A DNA stretch of 15,582 bases from Clostridiaceae bacterium (lineage in GTDB: Bacteria > Bacillota > Clostridia > Oscillospirales > Acutalibacteraceae). A program made the translations under genes and the position numbers. The DNA is taken from contig CAJGDU010000015.1 of assembly GCA_904502175.1 (NCBI GenBank), forward strand, positions 1 to 15,582, given 5' to 3'. Below the pieces are notes generated by a model that made no database searches, was not told the DNA's origin, and saw nothing but the letters and a program-made list of their open reading frames with translations. Shown piece after piece: positions 1-8,900 of the stretch (positions within the stretch are counted from its first letter, which is position 1; each line of letters starts with the position of its first letter).

Positions 1-1531
1 CTTCCCCGAAAACCTGCGGGCCAGCGAAGAGCGCTTCATCACCTATTCCGCCGTCACCGCGCCGAGGCGGCGGCTCTACCTGTCCTGGCACCGGCTGAGC
101 CTCGCCGGTGACAGCTACCTCCCCTCTGAACTCATCACCGCGGTGGAGCGGCTGTTCGAGCATTACCACGAGGTCGACACCGATCAGCTCTCTCCCGAAT
201 ACTACGCGGAGACCCTGCCGTCCGCCTATCAGACTTACGCAAAACAGATCCGTTCGGAAGACCGGGCAACGCTGGCCGGCATCCGGGAGGCCCTCACCGG
301 CCTCGACGAGGACGGCACCTACCAAAAGAGGCTGCAGTCCCTGGACGCGGTGCTCCGGCCCCGACCCTTCCGCATCGAAGACCCGTCCATCGCCACGGAA
401 CTTTTCCGGAAAGACATGTCGCTGTCCGCCTCCCGGGTAGACAACTACTACCACTGCGCTTTCCAGTACTTCTGCCGCTACGGCCTGAACGCCGAGCCCC
501 GGAAGCGGGCCACCCTCGGCGCCAACCACTACGGCACCATCATCCACTACGTCCTCGAACAGCTGCTGAAGGAGACCGACAAGGCCGCCTTTGTCGCCTG
601 TTCGCAGGAAGAACTGCGGGCACGGGTCGACCACTGGCTCTCCGTCTATGCGGAGCAGGACCTGGGCGGGCTCGACGACAAGACCACCCGCTTCCAGTAT
701 CTGTACAACCGGCTCACCCTCACCCTCTATGAGATCGCCGAACGGCTGCAGGAGGAACTGAAGGTCTCCGACTTTGTCCCCTCCGACTTCGAGCTCCCCA
801 TCCGGGACGGAGAGGAAGTCCCCTCCTATACCCTGGAACTGCCCGACGGCGGGACGCTGGCCGTCCGCGGCTCTGTAGACCGGGTGGACCTTTACGAACA
901 CGACGGAAAGACCTACGTCCGGGTCGTCGACTACAAGAGCGGCGGCAAGGAGTTCGAGCTCTCCGACATCCTCTACGGACTGAACCTGCAAATGCTGCTC
1001 TACCTGTTCACCATCGAGCAGAACGGCACCGGCAAATATGACGACATCGTGCCGGCGGGCATCCTCTACTATCCCGCCAAGCGCAAGACCGGGACCGTTG
1101 CCGGCCGGGACGCCCCCGCCGACACCGTCGACAGCAGAGAGCAGGCAAAAGACAAAGAAAACGGGCTGTTCCTGCGCGACGAAGACATTCTCGAGGCCAT
1201 GGAGAACGGTCTCGAGGGCCGTTTCCTGCCTGTCAAACGGAAGAAAGAGGGGTTCACCTCCGAGAAGTCCCTGGCCTCCCTCTCCGAGCTCGGGCAGCTC
1301 CGCAAACGCATCGATTTTCTTCTGAAGAAAATGGCGACAGAGCTCCACGAGGGCGACATTGCCGCCGTGCCGGCTCTGCAGGAAGAGAAATACCTTCCCT
1401 GCGACTACTGCGACTACCGCTCCGTCTGCCGCCAGGACGAGCCGGAGCCCCGGGTCATCGACAAGATCTCGGACCGGGAAGAACTCATGGCGAGAATGAA
1501 CGACGAGGAGGTGGAAGCGCATGCCGAATAA
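1..1531 (+). CDS. addB: ATP-dependent helicase/nuclease subunit B, AddB (C-terminal part, 5' end outside window)
   Basis: This is the right half of AddB, which with AddA forms the helicase-nuclease that resects double-strand breaks to Chi-type sites for RecA repair. The frame is open from nt 2 and gives 509 residues of a family that is usually about 1,150, so the N-terminal inactive helicase half lies off the left edge. The C-terminal RecB-type nuclease domain is intact: a GTIIHYVLEQ segment near visible residue 182, RGSVDRVD near 293 and VVDYKSG with catalytic Asp310 and Lys312. The four cysteines of the AddB iron-sulfur clasp are present: one at nt 455 (HCAFQYF) and a C-x2-C-x5-C group at nt 1400-1429 (PCDYCDYRSVC). 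Motif positions and meanings are family knowledge applied to visible residues. The stop overlaps addA by 11 nt, implying coupled translation and one operon. Confidence 0.95.
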   Translation, partial: FPENLRASEERFITYSAVTAPRRRLYLSWHRLSLAGDSYLPSELITAVERLFEHYHEVDTDQLSPEYYAETLPSAYQTYAKQIRSEDRATLAGIREALTGLDEDGTYQKRLQSLDAVLRPRPFRIEDPSIATELFRKDMSLSASRVDNYYHCAFQYFCRYGLNAEPRKRATLGANHYGTIIHYVLEQLLKETDKAAFVACSQEELRARVDHWLSVYAEQDLGGLDDKTTRFQYLYNRLTLTLYEIAERLQEELKVSDFVPSDFELPIRDGEEVPSYTLELPDGGTLAVRGSVDRVDLYEHDGKTYVRVVDYKSGGKEFELSDILYGLNLQMLLYLFTIEQNGTGKYDDIVPAGILYYPAKRKTGTVAGRDAPADTVDSREQAKDKENGLFLRDEDILEAMENGLEGRFLPVKRKKEGFTSEKSLASLSELGQLRKRIDFLLKKMATELHEGDIAAVPALQEEKYLPCDYCDYRSVCRQDEPEPRVIDKISDREELMARMNDEEVEAHAE

Positions 1532-4500
1532 CGTGAGATGGACTCCGGACCAGGAAAAAGCCATCGAAGCCCGGGGCGGCACCCTCATCGTCAGCGCAGC
1601 CGCCGGTTCCGGCAAGACCGCCGTTCTGGTGGAGCGCTGCATCCGCAGGCTCCTCGACGAAACCCACCCGTGCAATGCCGATGAACTCCTCATCGTCACC
1701 TTCACCCGGGCCGCCACCGCGGAAATGCGTACCCGCCTCTCCAAAGCCATTTCCGACAAGCTTCTGGAAGACCCGGACAACGAGCACCTGCAGACCCAGC
1801 AGATGCTCCTCCCCTCCGCGCACATCTGTACCATCGACTCGTTCTGCGGGAACCTGGTCAGAGAAAACTTTGAGCAGCTGGGCATTTCTCCCGACTTCCG
1901 CATGCTGGACGAGACCGAGGAAAAAGTCCTGCAGCAGAATGCCATGGACCAGGTCCTGGAGGAACTCTACACTGAACAGGATCCGGCCTTCACCCGCCTC
2001 GTGGAACTCCTGGCCACCGGCCGGGACGACACCTCTATCGAGGCGAACATCCGAAGGCTCCACACCTACTCCCGGGCCTACCCTTCCCCGAAACACTGGC
2101 TGGAGACCGGCCTCTCCCTGTTCGACGACCCGACCGAAGCCTATCAGATCATGAAGGCCTCCCTGCGGGAAGCCCTCGACAGCTGGGTCCTGCGCTGGGC
2201 CAATGTGGTCCGGCTGCTGGAAACGGAACAGGGGCACTCCGACCTCGACTACGCCGGGACGCTGGAGAGCGTGAAGGGGTACATCGCCCAGACGGAGGAA
2301 CTGAAAGAACTCGTGGAAGCGGAGGACTGGGCCGCGTTCCGGGACGCCGTCCCGAGCCTTCCCATCGCCGCTCTGAAAAAGCCGTCTCTGCCCAAGGGAG
2401 AGACGACCGCCGTTCTGGAGCTGGCAAAAAAACTAAAAAAGAGTTTTACGCCTGCCAAACTGAAAGACGAGTTTGCAAAATATCCCATCACGCCGCCGGA
2501 AGACACGGCCGTCGACAGCCGCGTCCTGAAGCCGCTCGCGGAAAAGCTGGTGGCCGCCGTCCTGCGGTTCGATGCCGTTTACTCCGACCTCAAACGGGAG
2601 GAGAACGCCCTCGACTTCGCCGATACGGAACTCATGGCGCTGCAACTGCTGGTGGAAGACCCGGCCGCAGAACCCTTCCGGAGAAATGAACTGGCGGAGG
2701 CCCTGCGGCAGCAGTTCAAAGAGATCCTCATCGACGAGTACCAGGACACGAACAAGCTGCAGGACACCATCTTCGCGGCGCTCTCGCAGGACGACCTCTT
2801 CATGGTGGGCGACGTCAAACAGAGCATCTACCGTTTCCGCCAGGCCATGCCGGAACTCTTCCTGCGCAAGAAAGAGGCATATGACCTCTATGACCCGGAG
2901 AAGAACGAATACCCCGCCACGGTCATCCTCGGAAAGAACTTCCGCAGCCGTGAGGGCATCCTCCGGGCGGTCAACTACACGTTTTCCCGGCTCATGAGCC
3001 GCGCCGTGGGAGAGATCTCCTACGACCGGACCGAATGGCTCAATTACGGCGCCGAGGACTATGCGGCCCGGGAAGAGCCCGATGTGGAATTCCACATCGT
3101 CGTTCCGGAAGCCGGTGCCAACCGGCAGGAAGCGGAGGCCGCGCACATCGCCCGGTACATCGCCGAATCCATCCGAAACAGTCAGGGCACAGACCATGCC
3201 CTCAACTATAAAGACTTTGCCATCCTCATGCGGGCGCCGGGCACCACGGCCGCCGTCTGGCGCAAGGTCCTGACCGAGGCCGGCATCCCCGTCTACGCGG
3301 AGACCGGCAACGGGTTCCTGGACACGCCGGAGGTCATGACGGTGCTGTCGCTGCTCTCTGTCATCGACAACCCCGTCCAGGACGTGCCTCTGCTCTCGGT
3401 GCTGCTGTCTCCCCTGTTCGGGTTCAAAGAAGATGAAGTGGCTTCTCTGCGGGTAAACTCCCGCAAGGGCAGCCTCTATCAGGCAGTCCTCAAAGGAGAA
3501 GAGGACGGGAACGCCCACTGCGCGCAGTTCCTCGCCGAGCTGCGGAACTTCCGCACCCTCTCCCTCTCCATGGGCGCCGGGGAACTCCTCCGCCGCATCT
3601 ATGAGGACACCGCCTACGACACCATTGTCGGCGCCATGAACGTCGGTGAGCAGCGGGTCGCCAACCTGCAGATGCTGCTCCACTACGCGGACAGCTACGA
3701 CGCCAACAGCTCTTACGGCGCCGCGGGGTTCGTCCGTTACATGGACCGGCTCCGGGAACAGGACGGCTCCCTGAACGTCGCCGCCACGCTGTCCCCCAAC
3801 GCCAACGTCGTGCACATCATGTCCATCCACAAGAGCAAAGGGCTCGAGTTCCCCGTCTGCATCGTCGCCGACCTCAAGCACCAGTTCAACGACGGTGAGC
3901 TGAACAAAGGCCTCATCCTCCACCCGGAACTGGGCATCGGTCTGAAGGGCCGTCAGCCGGACACCGGCTTCACCTACCCCACGCTCATCCACTCCGCCAT
4001 GAAGGAGGCCACGCTCCGCAGCGAGCGCTCGGAGTCGCTGCGCCTGCTCTATGTCGCCATGACCCGGGCCAGAGAAAAGCTGGTCCTCTCGGCCTGCGAC
4101 GCGCCCCGAAAAAACGACAAAGACCCCGACGCTCTGGCGAACACGCTGAAGAACATCGCCGCCCGGCTTTACGGCGGGAACGCGGTGCCTCCCATGGAAG
4201 TCCTGCGGACCAACACGTTCTATCACTGGTGTCTTCTGGCCTTCCTGCAGCACCCGGACGCCGCCCTACTACGGGCCCGGGCAGCCGACTCTGCCGTCGA
4301 CCTGCTCCCGGTCCTGGAACCGGAGGAAACCTTCCCCATGACCTTTGTCATCGACAACTGCGACGGTGAGGCGGAGATGACGGAACGGACAGAGGCTCCG
4401 GAAGCCCCGGCCGCCGACCCCGCGGTCGTTCAGACGCTGCGGGAGCGCATGACCTATGTCTACCCCTACGCGGAACTCTCCTCCACGCTGTCCAAGCGGA

Positions 4501-5090
4501 GCGCGTCCCACCTGGGAGAAAAGCCCTTCTCCACCGAATACTTCGCGGAGACCCGGCCGGAGTCCCTCTCCAAAAACGGGATGACCCCGGCGGAACGGGG
4601 CACCTGCCTCCACAAGTTCATGCAGTACGCGGACTTCGACCGCGCCGCGGAAGACCCCGCGGAAGAGACCGCCCGGCTGGTACGGGACGGGTTCCTGCTC
4701 GAAGAGGAGGCCTCCGTCGTCGACCCCGGCAAGGTCCGCGCCTTTTTCGCCTCGGACATTGCGGCGCGCATGAAAAAGAGCCCCCGCGTCCTGCGGGAGC
4801 ACAAGTTTGCCATCCTGCTGCCGGCCGGCAAGTTCGACGAGCAGCTGACGGCACCGCTCTCCGAAGAGAAGGTCCTCATCCAGGGCATCATCGACTGCGC
4901 GTTTGAGGAAGACGGTCAGATGGTCCTCCTCGACTACAAGACAGACCGCGTCGTGAACGGCGAAGACCTCGCCGCCCGCTACCGGGACCAGCTGGACCTG
5001 TACCGGGTCGCCCTCGAAGAGACCCTCGGTCTTCCGGTCCGGGAAGTCTGCCTCTACTCCTTCGCGCTCGGCGAGACCGTGCCGCTGTAA
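1521..5090 (+). CDS. addA: ATP-dependent helicase/nuclease subunit A, AddA
   Basis: AddA is the UvrD/Rep-type (superfamily 1A) helicase and second nuclease of the AddAB break-processing enzyme. The 1189 residues match the family's usual 1,200 or so. Visible helicase motifs, in order: Walker A AAAGSGKT (26-33), motif Ia VTFTRAATAEM (59-69), motif II DEYQD (405-409), motif III MVGDVKQSIYRFR (428-440), motif IV GKNFRSR (471-477), motif V MSIHKSKGLEF (767-777) and motif VI LLYVAMTRARE (842-852). The C-terminal nuclease shows RGTCLHKFMQ (His1031), Asp1125 and LLDYKTD with Asp1138 and Lys1140, so both activities look intact. The start at 1521 is set by an AGGAGGTG ribosome site about 7 nt upstream, inside the end of addB. 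A hairpin terminator follows 18 nt after the stop. No frameshift or missing catalytic residue was seen. Confidence 0.97.
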   Translation: MPNNVRWTPDQEKAIEARGGTLIVSAAAGSGKTAVLVERCIRRLLDETHPCNADELLIVTFTRAATAEMRTRLSKAISDKLLEDPDNEHLQTQQMLLPSAHICTIDSFCGNLVRENFEQLGISPDFRMLDETEEKVLQQNAMDQVLEELYTEQDPAFTRLVELLATGRDDTSIEANIRRLHTYSRAYPSPKHWLETGLSLFDDPTEAYQIMKASLREALDSWVLRWANVVRLLETEQGHSDLDYAGTLESVKGYIAQTEELKELVEAEDWAAFRDAVPSLPIAALKKPSLPKGETTAVLELAKKLKKSFTPAKLKDEFAKYPITPPEDTAVDSRVLKPLAEKLVAAVLRFDAVYSDLKREENALDFADTELMALQLLVEDPAAEPFRRNELAEALRQQFKEILIDEYQDTNKLQDTIFAALSQDDLFMVGDVKQSIYRFRQAMPELFLRKKEAYDLYDPEKNEYPATVILGKNFRSREGILRAVNYTFSRLMSRAVGEISYDRTEWLNYGAEDYAAREEPDVEFHIVVPEAGANRQEAEAAHIARYIAESIRNSQGTDHALNYKDFAILMRAPGTTAAVWRKVLTEAGIPVYAETGNGFLDTPEVMTVLSLLSVIDNPVQDVPLLSVLLSPLFGFKEDEVASLRVNSRKGSLYQAVLKGEEDGNAHCAQFLAELRNFRTLSLSMGAGELLRRIYEDTAYDTIVGAMNVGEQRVANLQMLLHYADSYDANSSYGAAGFVRYMDRLREQDGSLNVAATLSPNANVVHIMSIHKSKGLEFPVCIVADLKHQFNDGELNKGLILHPELGIGLKGRQPDTGFTYPTLIHSAMKEATLRSERSESLRLLYVAMTRAREKLVLSACDAPRKNDKDPDALANTLKNIAARLYGGNAVPPMEVLRTNTFYHWCLLAFLQHPDAALLRARAADSAVDLLPVLEPEETFPMTFVIDNCDGEAEMTERTEAPEAPAADPAVVQTLRERMTYVYPYAELSSTLSKRSASHLGEKPFSTEYFAETRPESLSKNGMTPAERGTCLHKFMQYADFDRAAEDPAEETARLVRDGFLLEEEASVVDPGKVRAFFASDIAARMKKSPRVLREHKFAILLPAGKFDEQLTAPLSEEKVLIQGIIDCAFEEDGQMVLLDYKTDRVVNGEDLAARYRDQLDLYRVALEETLGLPVREVCLYSFALGETVPL

Positions 5091-5108
5091 AACAGAACAG
5101 AACACAAA

Positions 5109-5136
5109 AAACAGCCCCTTTTTCAAGGGGCTGTTT
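5109..5136. terminator. Bidirectional intrinsic terminator between convergent addA and the TetR gene
   Basis: There is a perfect 12-bp inverted repeat (AAACAGCCCCTT / AAGGGGCTGTTT) with the 4-nt loop TTTC. It lies 18 nt after the addA stop. On the plus strand the stem ends in TTT followed by CC, a short U-tract. On the minus strand it ends in a run of six T, a better terminator for transcripts arriving from the TetR gene. Hairpin and tracts are seen directly; use in both directions is inferred from the convergent layout. Confidence 0.85.
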
Positions 5137-5150
5137 CCTCGTAATACCTC

Positions 5151-5241
5151 GCGGAAGATATTGGCGCTTACCTCCCGCGGATACCCGAGCGAGTAAGCAG
5201 ATGGGTCGGTCCTTTCGGGCCAATTCCAGTGTATTCTTCCG
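5151..5241. other. Foldable intergenic segment of unknown function (possible structured RNA)
   Basis: This lies in the 169-nt gap between addA and the TetR gene, beyond the terminator. CGGAAGA (5152-5158) can pair with TCTTCCG (5235-5241). Inside that, ATTGGC (5160-5165) can pair with GCCAAT (5219-5224), and inside that GCTTAC (5166-5171) pairs with GTAAGC (5193-5198). A further small hairpin, GGTCC-TTTC-GGGCC (5208-5221), competes with the second helix. I do not recognise a known riboswitch, tRNA or ncRNA consensus in it. The strand is unclear: the small hairpin keeps a G-U pair only in plus-strand RNA, but either strand could fold. It may simply be an extended transcription-end structure. 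The pairing is seen by eye, not by energy calculation. Confidence 0.35.
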
Positions 5242-5259
5242 TAGATTCCGTTGCAATCA

Positions 5260-5826
5260 TCAACTCGATTTGTTTGATGAAAAGGCCTCGATGGCGCGGG
5301 CGAGCCCGCCTGTTCCGATCTTGCCCATGGCGTCCACCAGGACCGCCGGGTCCTCCTTCATGCCCTCTCCGATCCACTGGAGCAGGAGCCCGCAGAACGC
5401 GTGGGCATAGAAGTCGACGATGAGCTTCCGTTCCTTCTCCGTGACCTTCGCGGTCGTGGGGACCTGATCCATGCCCTCCTGCAGAAGTTCCGAGATGAGG
5501 CGGTGGATGTATCCGCCGATGACTTCCCTGTTCACGGAGTTGTAGACCCCGGTGAAGAAGGCCTTCTCCGCGCGGAGCGACTTCATGAGCAGCAGGATAC
5601 CTTCCTGCCAGTCCGCGAGAGTCCGTTTGCCCTCCAGGGCCGTGCGGAAGCTGTCCTCACAGATGGTCTCTATGAGGTCGTAAACATCTTTGTAATGATA
5701 GTAGAACGTCATGCGGTTGATGCCGCACTCCGCCGCGATATCGCTGATGGTGATCTTGTTGAGCGGCCGTTTGGAAAGCAGCTTTTTGAAGGCCTCAGCA
5801 ATGGCTTTTTCGGTGCGCTGTGCCAT
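5260..5826 (-). CDS. TetR/AcrR family transcriptional regulator
   Basis: This is a 188-residue DNA-binding repressor of the TetR family. The N-terminal helix-turn-helix spans about residues 25-52, with the family pattern ITISDIAAECGINRMTFYYH followed by YKDVYDLI. The C-terminal part is helical and should bind a ligand; it resembles the DhaS-like TetR group, but the ligand cannot be read from sequence. I chose the ATG at 5826 because a G-run at 5834-5838 sits 7 nt upstream. The in-frame ATG at 5832 is only 1 nt from that run, and the longer open frame back to 5883 would cross the promoter. The gene lies downstream of a large ABC transporter on the same strand, after a 120-nt AT-rich gap with its own promoter. 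TetR genes beside exporters commonly control them; that link is inferred here. Confidence 0.88.
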   Translation of the reverse strand: MAQRTEKAIAEAFKKLLSKRPLNKITISDIAAECGINRMTFYYHYKDVYDLIETICEDSFRTALEGKRTLADWQEGILLLMKSLRAEKAFFTGVYNSVNREVIGGYIHRLISELLQEGMDQVPTTAKVTEKERKLIVDFYAHAFCGLLLQWIGEGMKEDPAVLVDAMGKIGTGGLARAIEAFSSNKSS

Positions 5827-5840
5827 ATCCATTCCCCCAA

Positions 5841-5865
5841 AACCTGACAAATAATTATACAAGTT
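5841..5865 (-). promoter_or_regulatory. Possible TetR operator (imperfect inverted repeat over the -10 box)
   Basis: Read on the minus strand, the outer arms AACTTG and CAGGTT match as an inverted repeat at 5 of 6 positions, around a central AAT-N-ATT; 8 of 12 half-site positions match overall. The element covers the -10 box of the TetR gene promoter, where an autorepressor would bind. The symmetry is visible. The role as operator is inference, and AT-rich sequence gives such matches by chance. Confidence 0.35.
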
Positions 5866-5883
5866 ACGAAAATGATAGCACAA
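5854..5883 (-). promoter_or_regulatory. Predicted sigma-A-type promoter of the TetR gene
   Basis: On the minus strand there is a perfect TATAAT (5859-5854), preceded at 18 nt by a weak TTGTGC -35 (5883-5878). It lies about 30 nt before the chosen ATG in an AT-rich gap that contrasts with the GC-rich genes around it. The -10 is convincing and the -35 is poor, as expected for a regulated promoter. Confidence 0.6.
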
Positions 5884-5946
5884 ACGTCACTGAAGTTCCA
5901 TAGTTTCGGACAACTTTTTTCAATCGTACAAAAAATTGGTCATAAT

Positions 5947-8900
5947 TTATTCTGTACGAAGGGCCGCCACCGGGTCTTTTCTGGCCGCGATGCGGGACGG
6001 GATGAAGCCTGCCAGGAAGGTCAGAAGGATGCTGATGAGGATGAGGATGAAGGCATATCGCCACGGCAGATAGGCCACCCGTTCAATGTCCACATGCTGC
6101 CGCGCGATGGCATTGGCGGGAATACAGAGCAGCTTCGTCACCAGGATGCCGAGGACACCGGAGAACAGGCCTTCGATGAAGGTCTCCGCGTTGAAGATCT
6201 TCGAGATGTCGTTCTTGGAGGAGCCGATGGCCCGCAGGACGCCGATCTCCTTGGTCCGCTCCAGCACCGAGATATAGGTGATGATGGCGATCATGATGCT
6301 GGAGACGATGAGCGAGATGGCCACGAAGGCGATGAGCACATAGCTGATGGTGTCGACGATCTTCGTGATGGACGACGTGACGGTGGCGATGAAGTCCGTG
6401 TAGGTGACGCGCTCGGACTCCTTGTCGATCTGCTCGTTATAGTCGTCGATGAACTGAATGATGGACTCCTTCCCCTCAAAGTTCGCGGGGTAAATGGAGA
6501 TCATGCTGGGCTCGTCGAGCGTGTGGTAGCCAAGTTTCTGCAGGACGCCCTCATAGGTGTTGACGCTGGCACCGGTGAACTGGGCCACCAGTTCTTCCAG
6601 GTCCTCCTCGCTCATCATATCGCGCAGGGAGGCCATGATGAGGTCCTGGTTCTGCATGATGTAGTCGGTGAGCATCTTCTGCACCTGGCCCTGGTCCATG
6701 TTGCCGAGGTAGCTCTCGACCATACGGGCAAGGTCCGCTTCGGTCATGTCGCCCATGGCGGCGGAGATCATCCGCTGCAGGTCCTCTTCGGACATGCTGC
6801 CGACATACTGGCGGATCATGCGCTCGAGGTCTTTCTGATCGATGGAACCCATGGCCTGCTGCAGGATGGCGTTCATCTCCTCATCGCTGAGGTTCGCGGC
6901 ATAGTCTCTGACCAGCTTTTCCAGGTCGGCCTGGGTGAAACTGCCCATGAACTGTTCCGCGAGCTGTGCCTTCTGTTCATCGGTCAGGCTGTCGAGATAG
7001 CGGGTGACGAGCTTCCCGACCATTTCCTCCGGTACGAGGTCCTGGAAGAGTTTCAGGAAGAGGTCGGTGAGGCTCTGGAAGAGGAAGTCCTCCACGTCGG
7101 TCACGATCTTCGCGCCGGGGAAGTTGTCCGGCAGCAGGAGAGCCGTGTCGGTGGGCGATACACCTTCTTCGGCAAAGCCGAGGGGCGCCACTGCCGGCGC
7201 CTCGCTGACGAGGTCGGTGCCGGTCGGGAGCAGACCGGAGGAGAACAGGATGTTGTTTTCCGCGGAAGCCTTCTGCTCCTCGGAAAACGCCTTTCCGGTC
7301 AGCACATTGGTCTTTTTGTTTTTCAGCTGGGCGCGGACCACGTCGGTCTTCGCGGTGCTCTTCAGAAGCTTTTCCGTGAGGGAGGCGTCGTAGCCGACCC
7401 CGCTGCTGATGCCGGAGTCGTCCTTTGCCCGCAGGACGCAGGTGATGGTCAGCTCCACCCCGTCTTCGAGGTGGCTCTTCACATATTTGGAGTCTTCCGA
7501 TTTGTCGACGAATACATCGCCGGACTTCTTATAGAGTTCTGCCGGGGCAAAGGCGCGGAAGCGCAGTCCCAGGGCATCTTTGTAGTCGAACTGATGGACC
7601 TGGTCCTTCAGCTTTTTGCCGGCTTTGACCTGCTCCACCATCCGGTTCATGTCGGCAATGTCCAGCATGCCGATGGTGTAGAGGACGTAGTCGCTGATAT
7701 GGTTATAGGAGTTCAGGATGAGCGCGGCGTCGTTCGGTCCGGAGGGCCACTCCCCTTCCACCAGCTCGTACTGCTGTTCCCGCAGGGTCTGGTTGGAGAC
7801 GAGCTGATTCCAGGTGGAGGACAGGCCGCCGATGTTCCCGCCGAAGCCTCCGAAGAGGTCGGAGTAGTCCATGCCGGTCACTTCCTGGGTGTCGAGGGTG
7901 GCGGGGCTGACCTGGACGAGGCCGTTCTTTTTGTCGTTCCGGAACACCTGAGGCGTCAGGTTGTAGTTGTACTCGATGGCCGTCACCTTGCCGTCCAGCT
8001 GTTTGCCGTTCTTGTCAAGGTAGGCCTTGAAGGTGCGCAGGTCGTTGGTCTTCAGGAATTCTTCGGTCGCCTGCAGGGAGTTGGCCACGATGTTGTTGGA
8101 TTCGAAGCCGTCTTCAAAGGAGCGCTTTTTGCCGTCCACCGTCGAGATGGAGGCCTCCTCCCCTTTTTCCACCTCATCGTCTGAGGAGGAACTGCCAAAG
8201 AGGCTGTTGGAGCCGCCGTCATCCGACGCCTCCATGATGCTGTCGAGGTCGAGGGAGGACTGGGTGAGCTGGACAGGATAAGTGCCCAGCAGCTGGCCTT
8301 CGATGCCCTCGATATAGTCGTTGACCCCGTTGGAGAGGGCCAGGATGAGCGCGATGCCGATGATGCCGACCGAGCCCGCGAAGGCGGTCAGGAAGGTCCT
8401 TCCCTTCTTGGTCAAAAGGTTGTTGACGGACAGGCCGAGGGCCGTGAGGAAGCCGAGCTTGGTCTTTGGCGGCTTCTCGTGGTGCGTTTCGGTCTCCCCT
8501 GCCTCGACCGGCTTGGAATCGGAGACGATGCGTCCGTCCATGAGGTTGATGACGCGGGTGGCATAGCGGTCCGCCAGGTCCGGGTTGTGGGTGACCATGA
8601 TGACCAGCCGGTCCTCCGCCACCTCCTTCAGAAGGTCCATGATCTGGAGGGACGTCTTGGAGTCCAGCGCGCCGGTGGGCTCATCCGCGAGGATGATGTC
8701 CGGGTCGTTGACCAGGGCGCGGGCAATGGCCACGCGCTGCATCTGGCCGCCGGACAGCTGGTTCGGCCGCTTGTGGGTCTGGTCGCCGAGACCGACCTTT
8801 TCGAGGGCCGCCAGGGCGCGCTCCCGCCGCTCCGCCGCCGGGACGTCGGAGATGGTCAGGGCCAGTTCCACATTGGACAGCACGGACTGGTGCGAGATGA

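Noticed and set aside
5168..5259. A small protein or a broken continuation of the TetR gene in the convergent gap
   Set aside because: The TetR protein ends at a normal length, and the open frames here have no ribosome site or family likeness and run through the terminator.
6565..7068. A CRISPR array or satellite DNA, suggested by the 48-nt periodicity
   Set aside because: The units are contiguous without spacers, strongly diverged at DNA level, and in phase with an intact coding frame, so they are protein repeats.
5872..8184. A 770-codon open frame on the plus strand opposite the ABC transporter
   Set aside because: It lies wholly antisense to a gene with complete ABC and FtsX motifs, has no recognisable domain or ribosome site, and its repetitive Gly/Asp/Val/His composition is the usual mirror of GC-rich codons. 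The long antisense frames opposite addA and the pyr genes are dismissed for the same reason.
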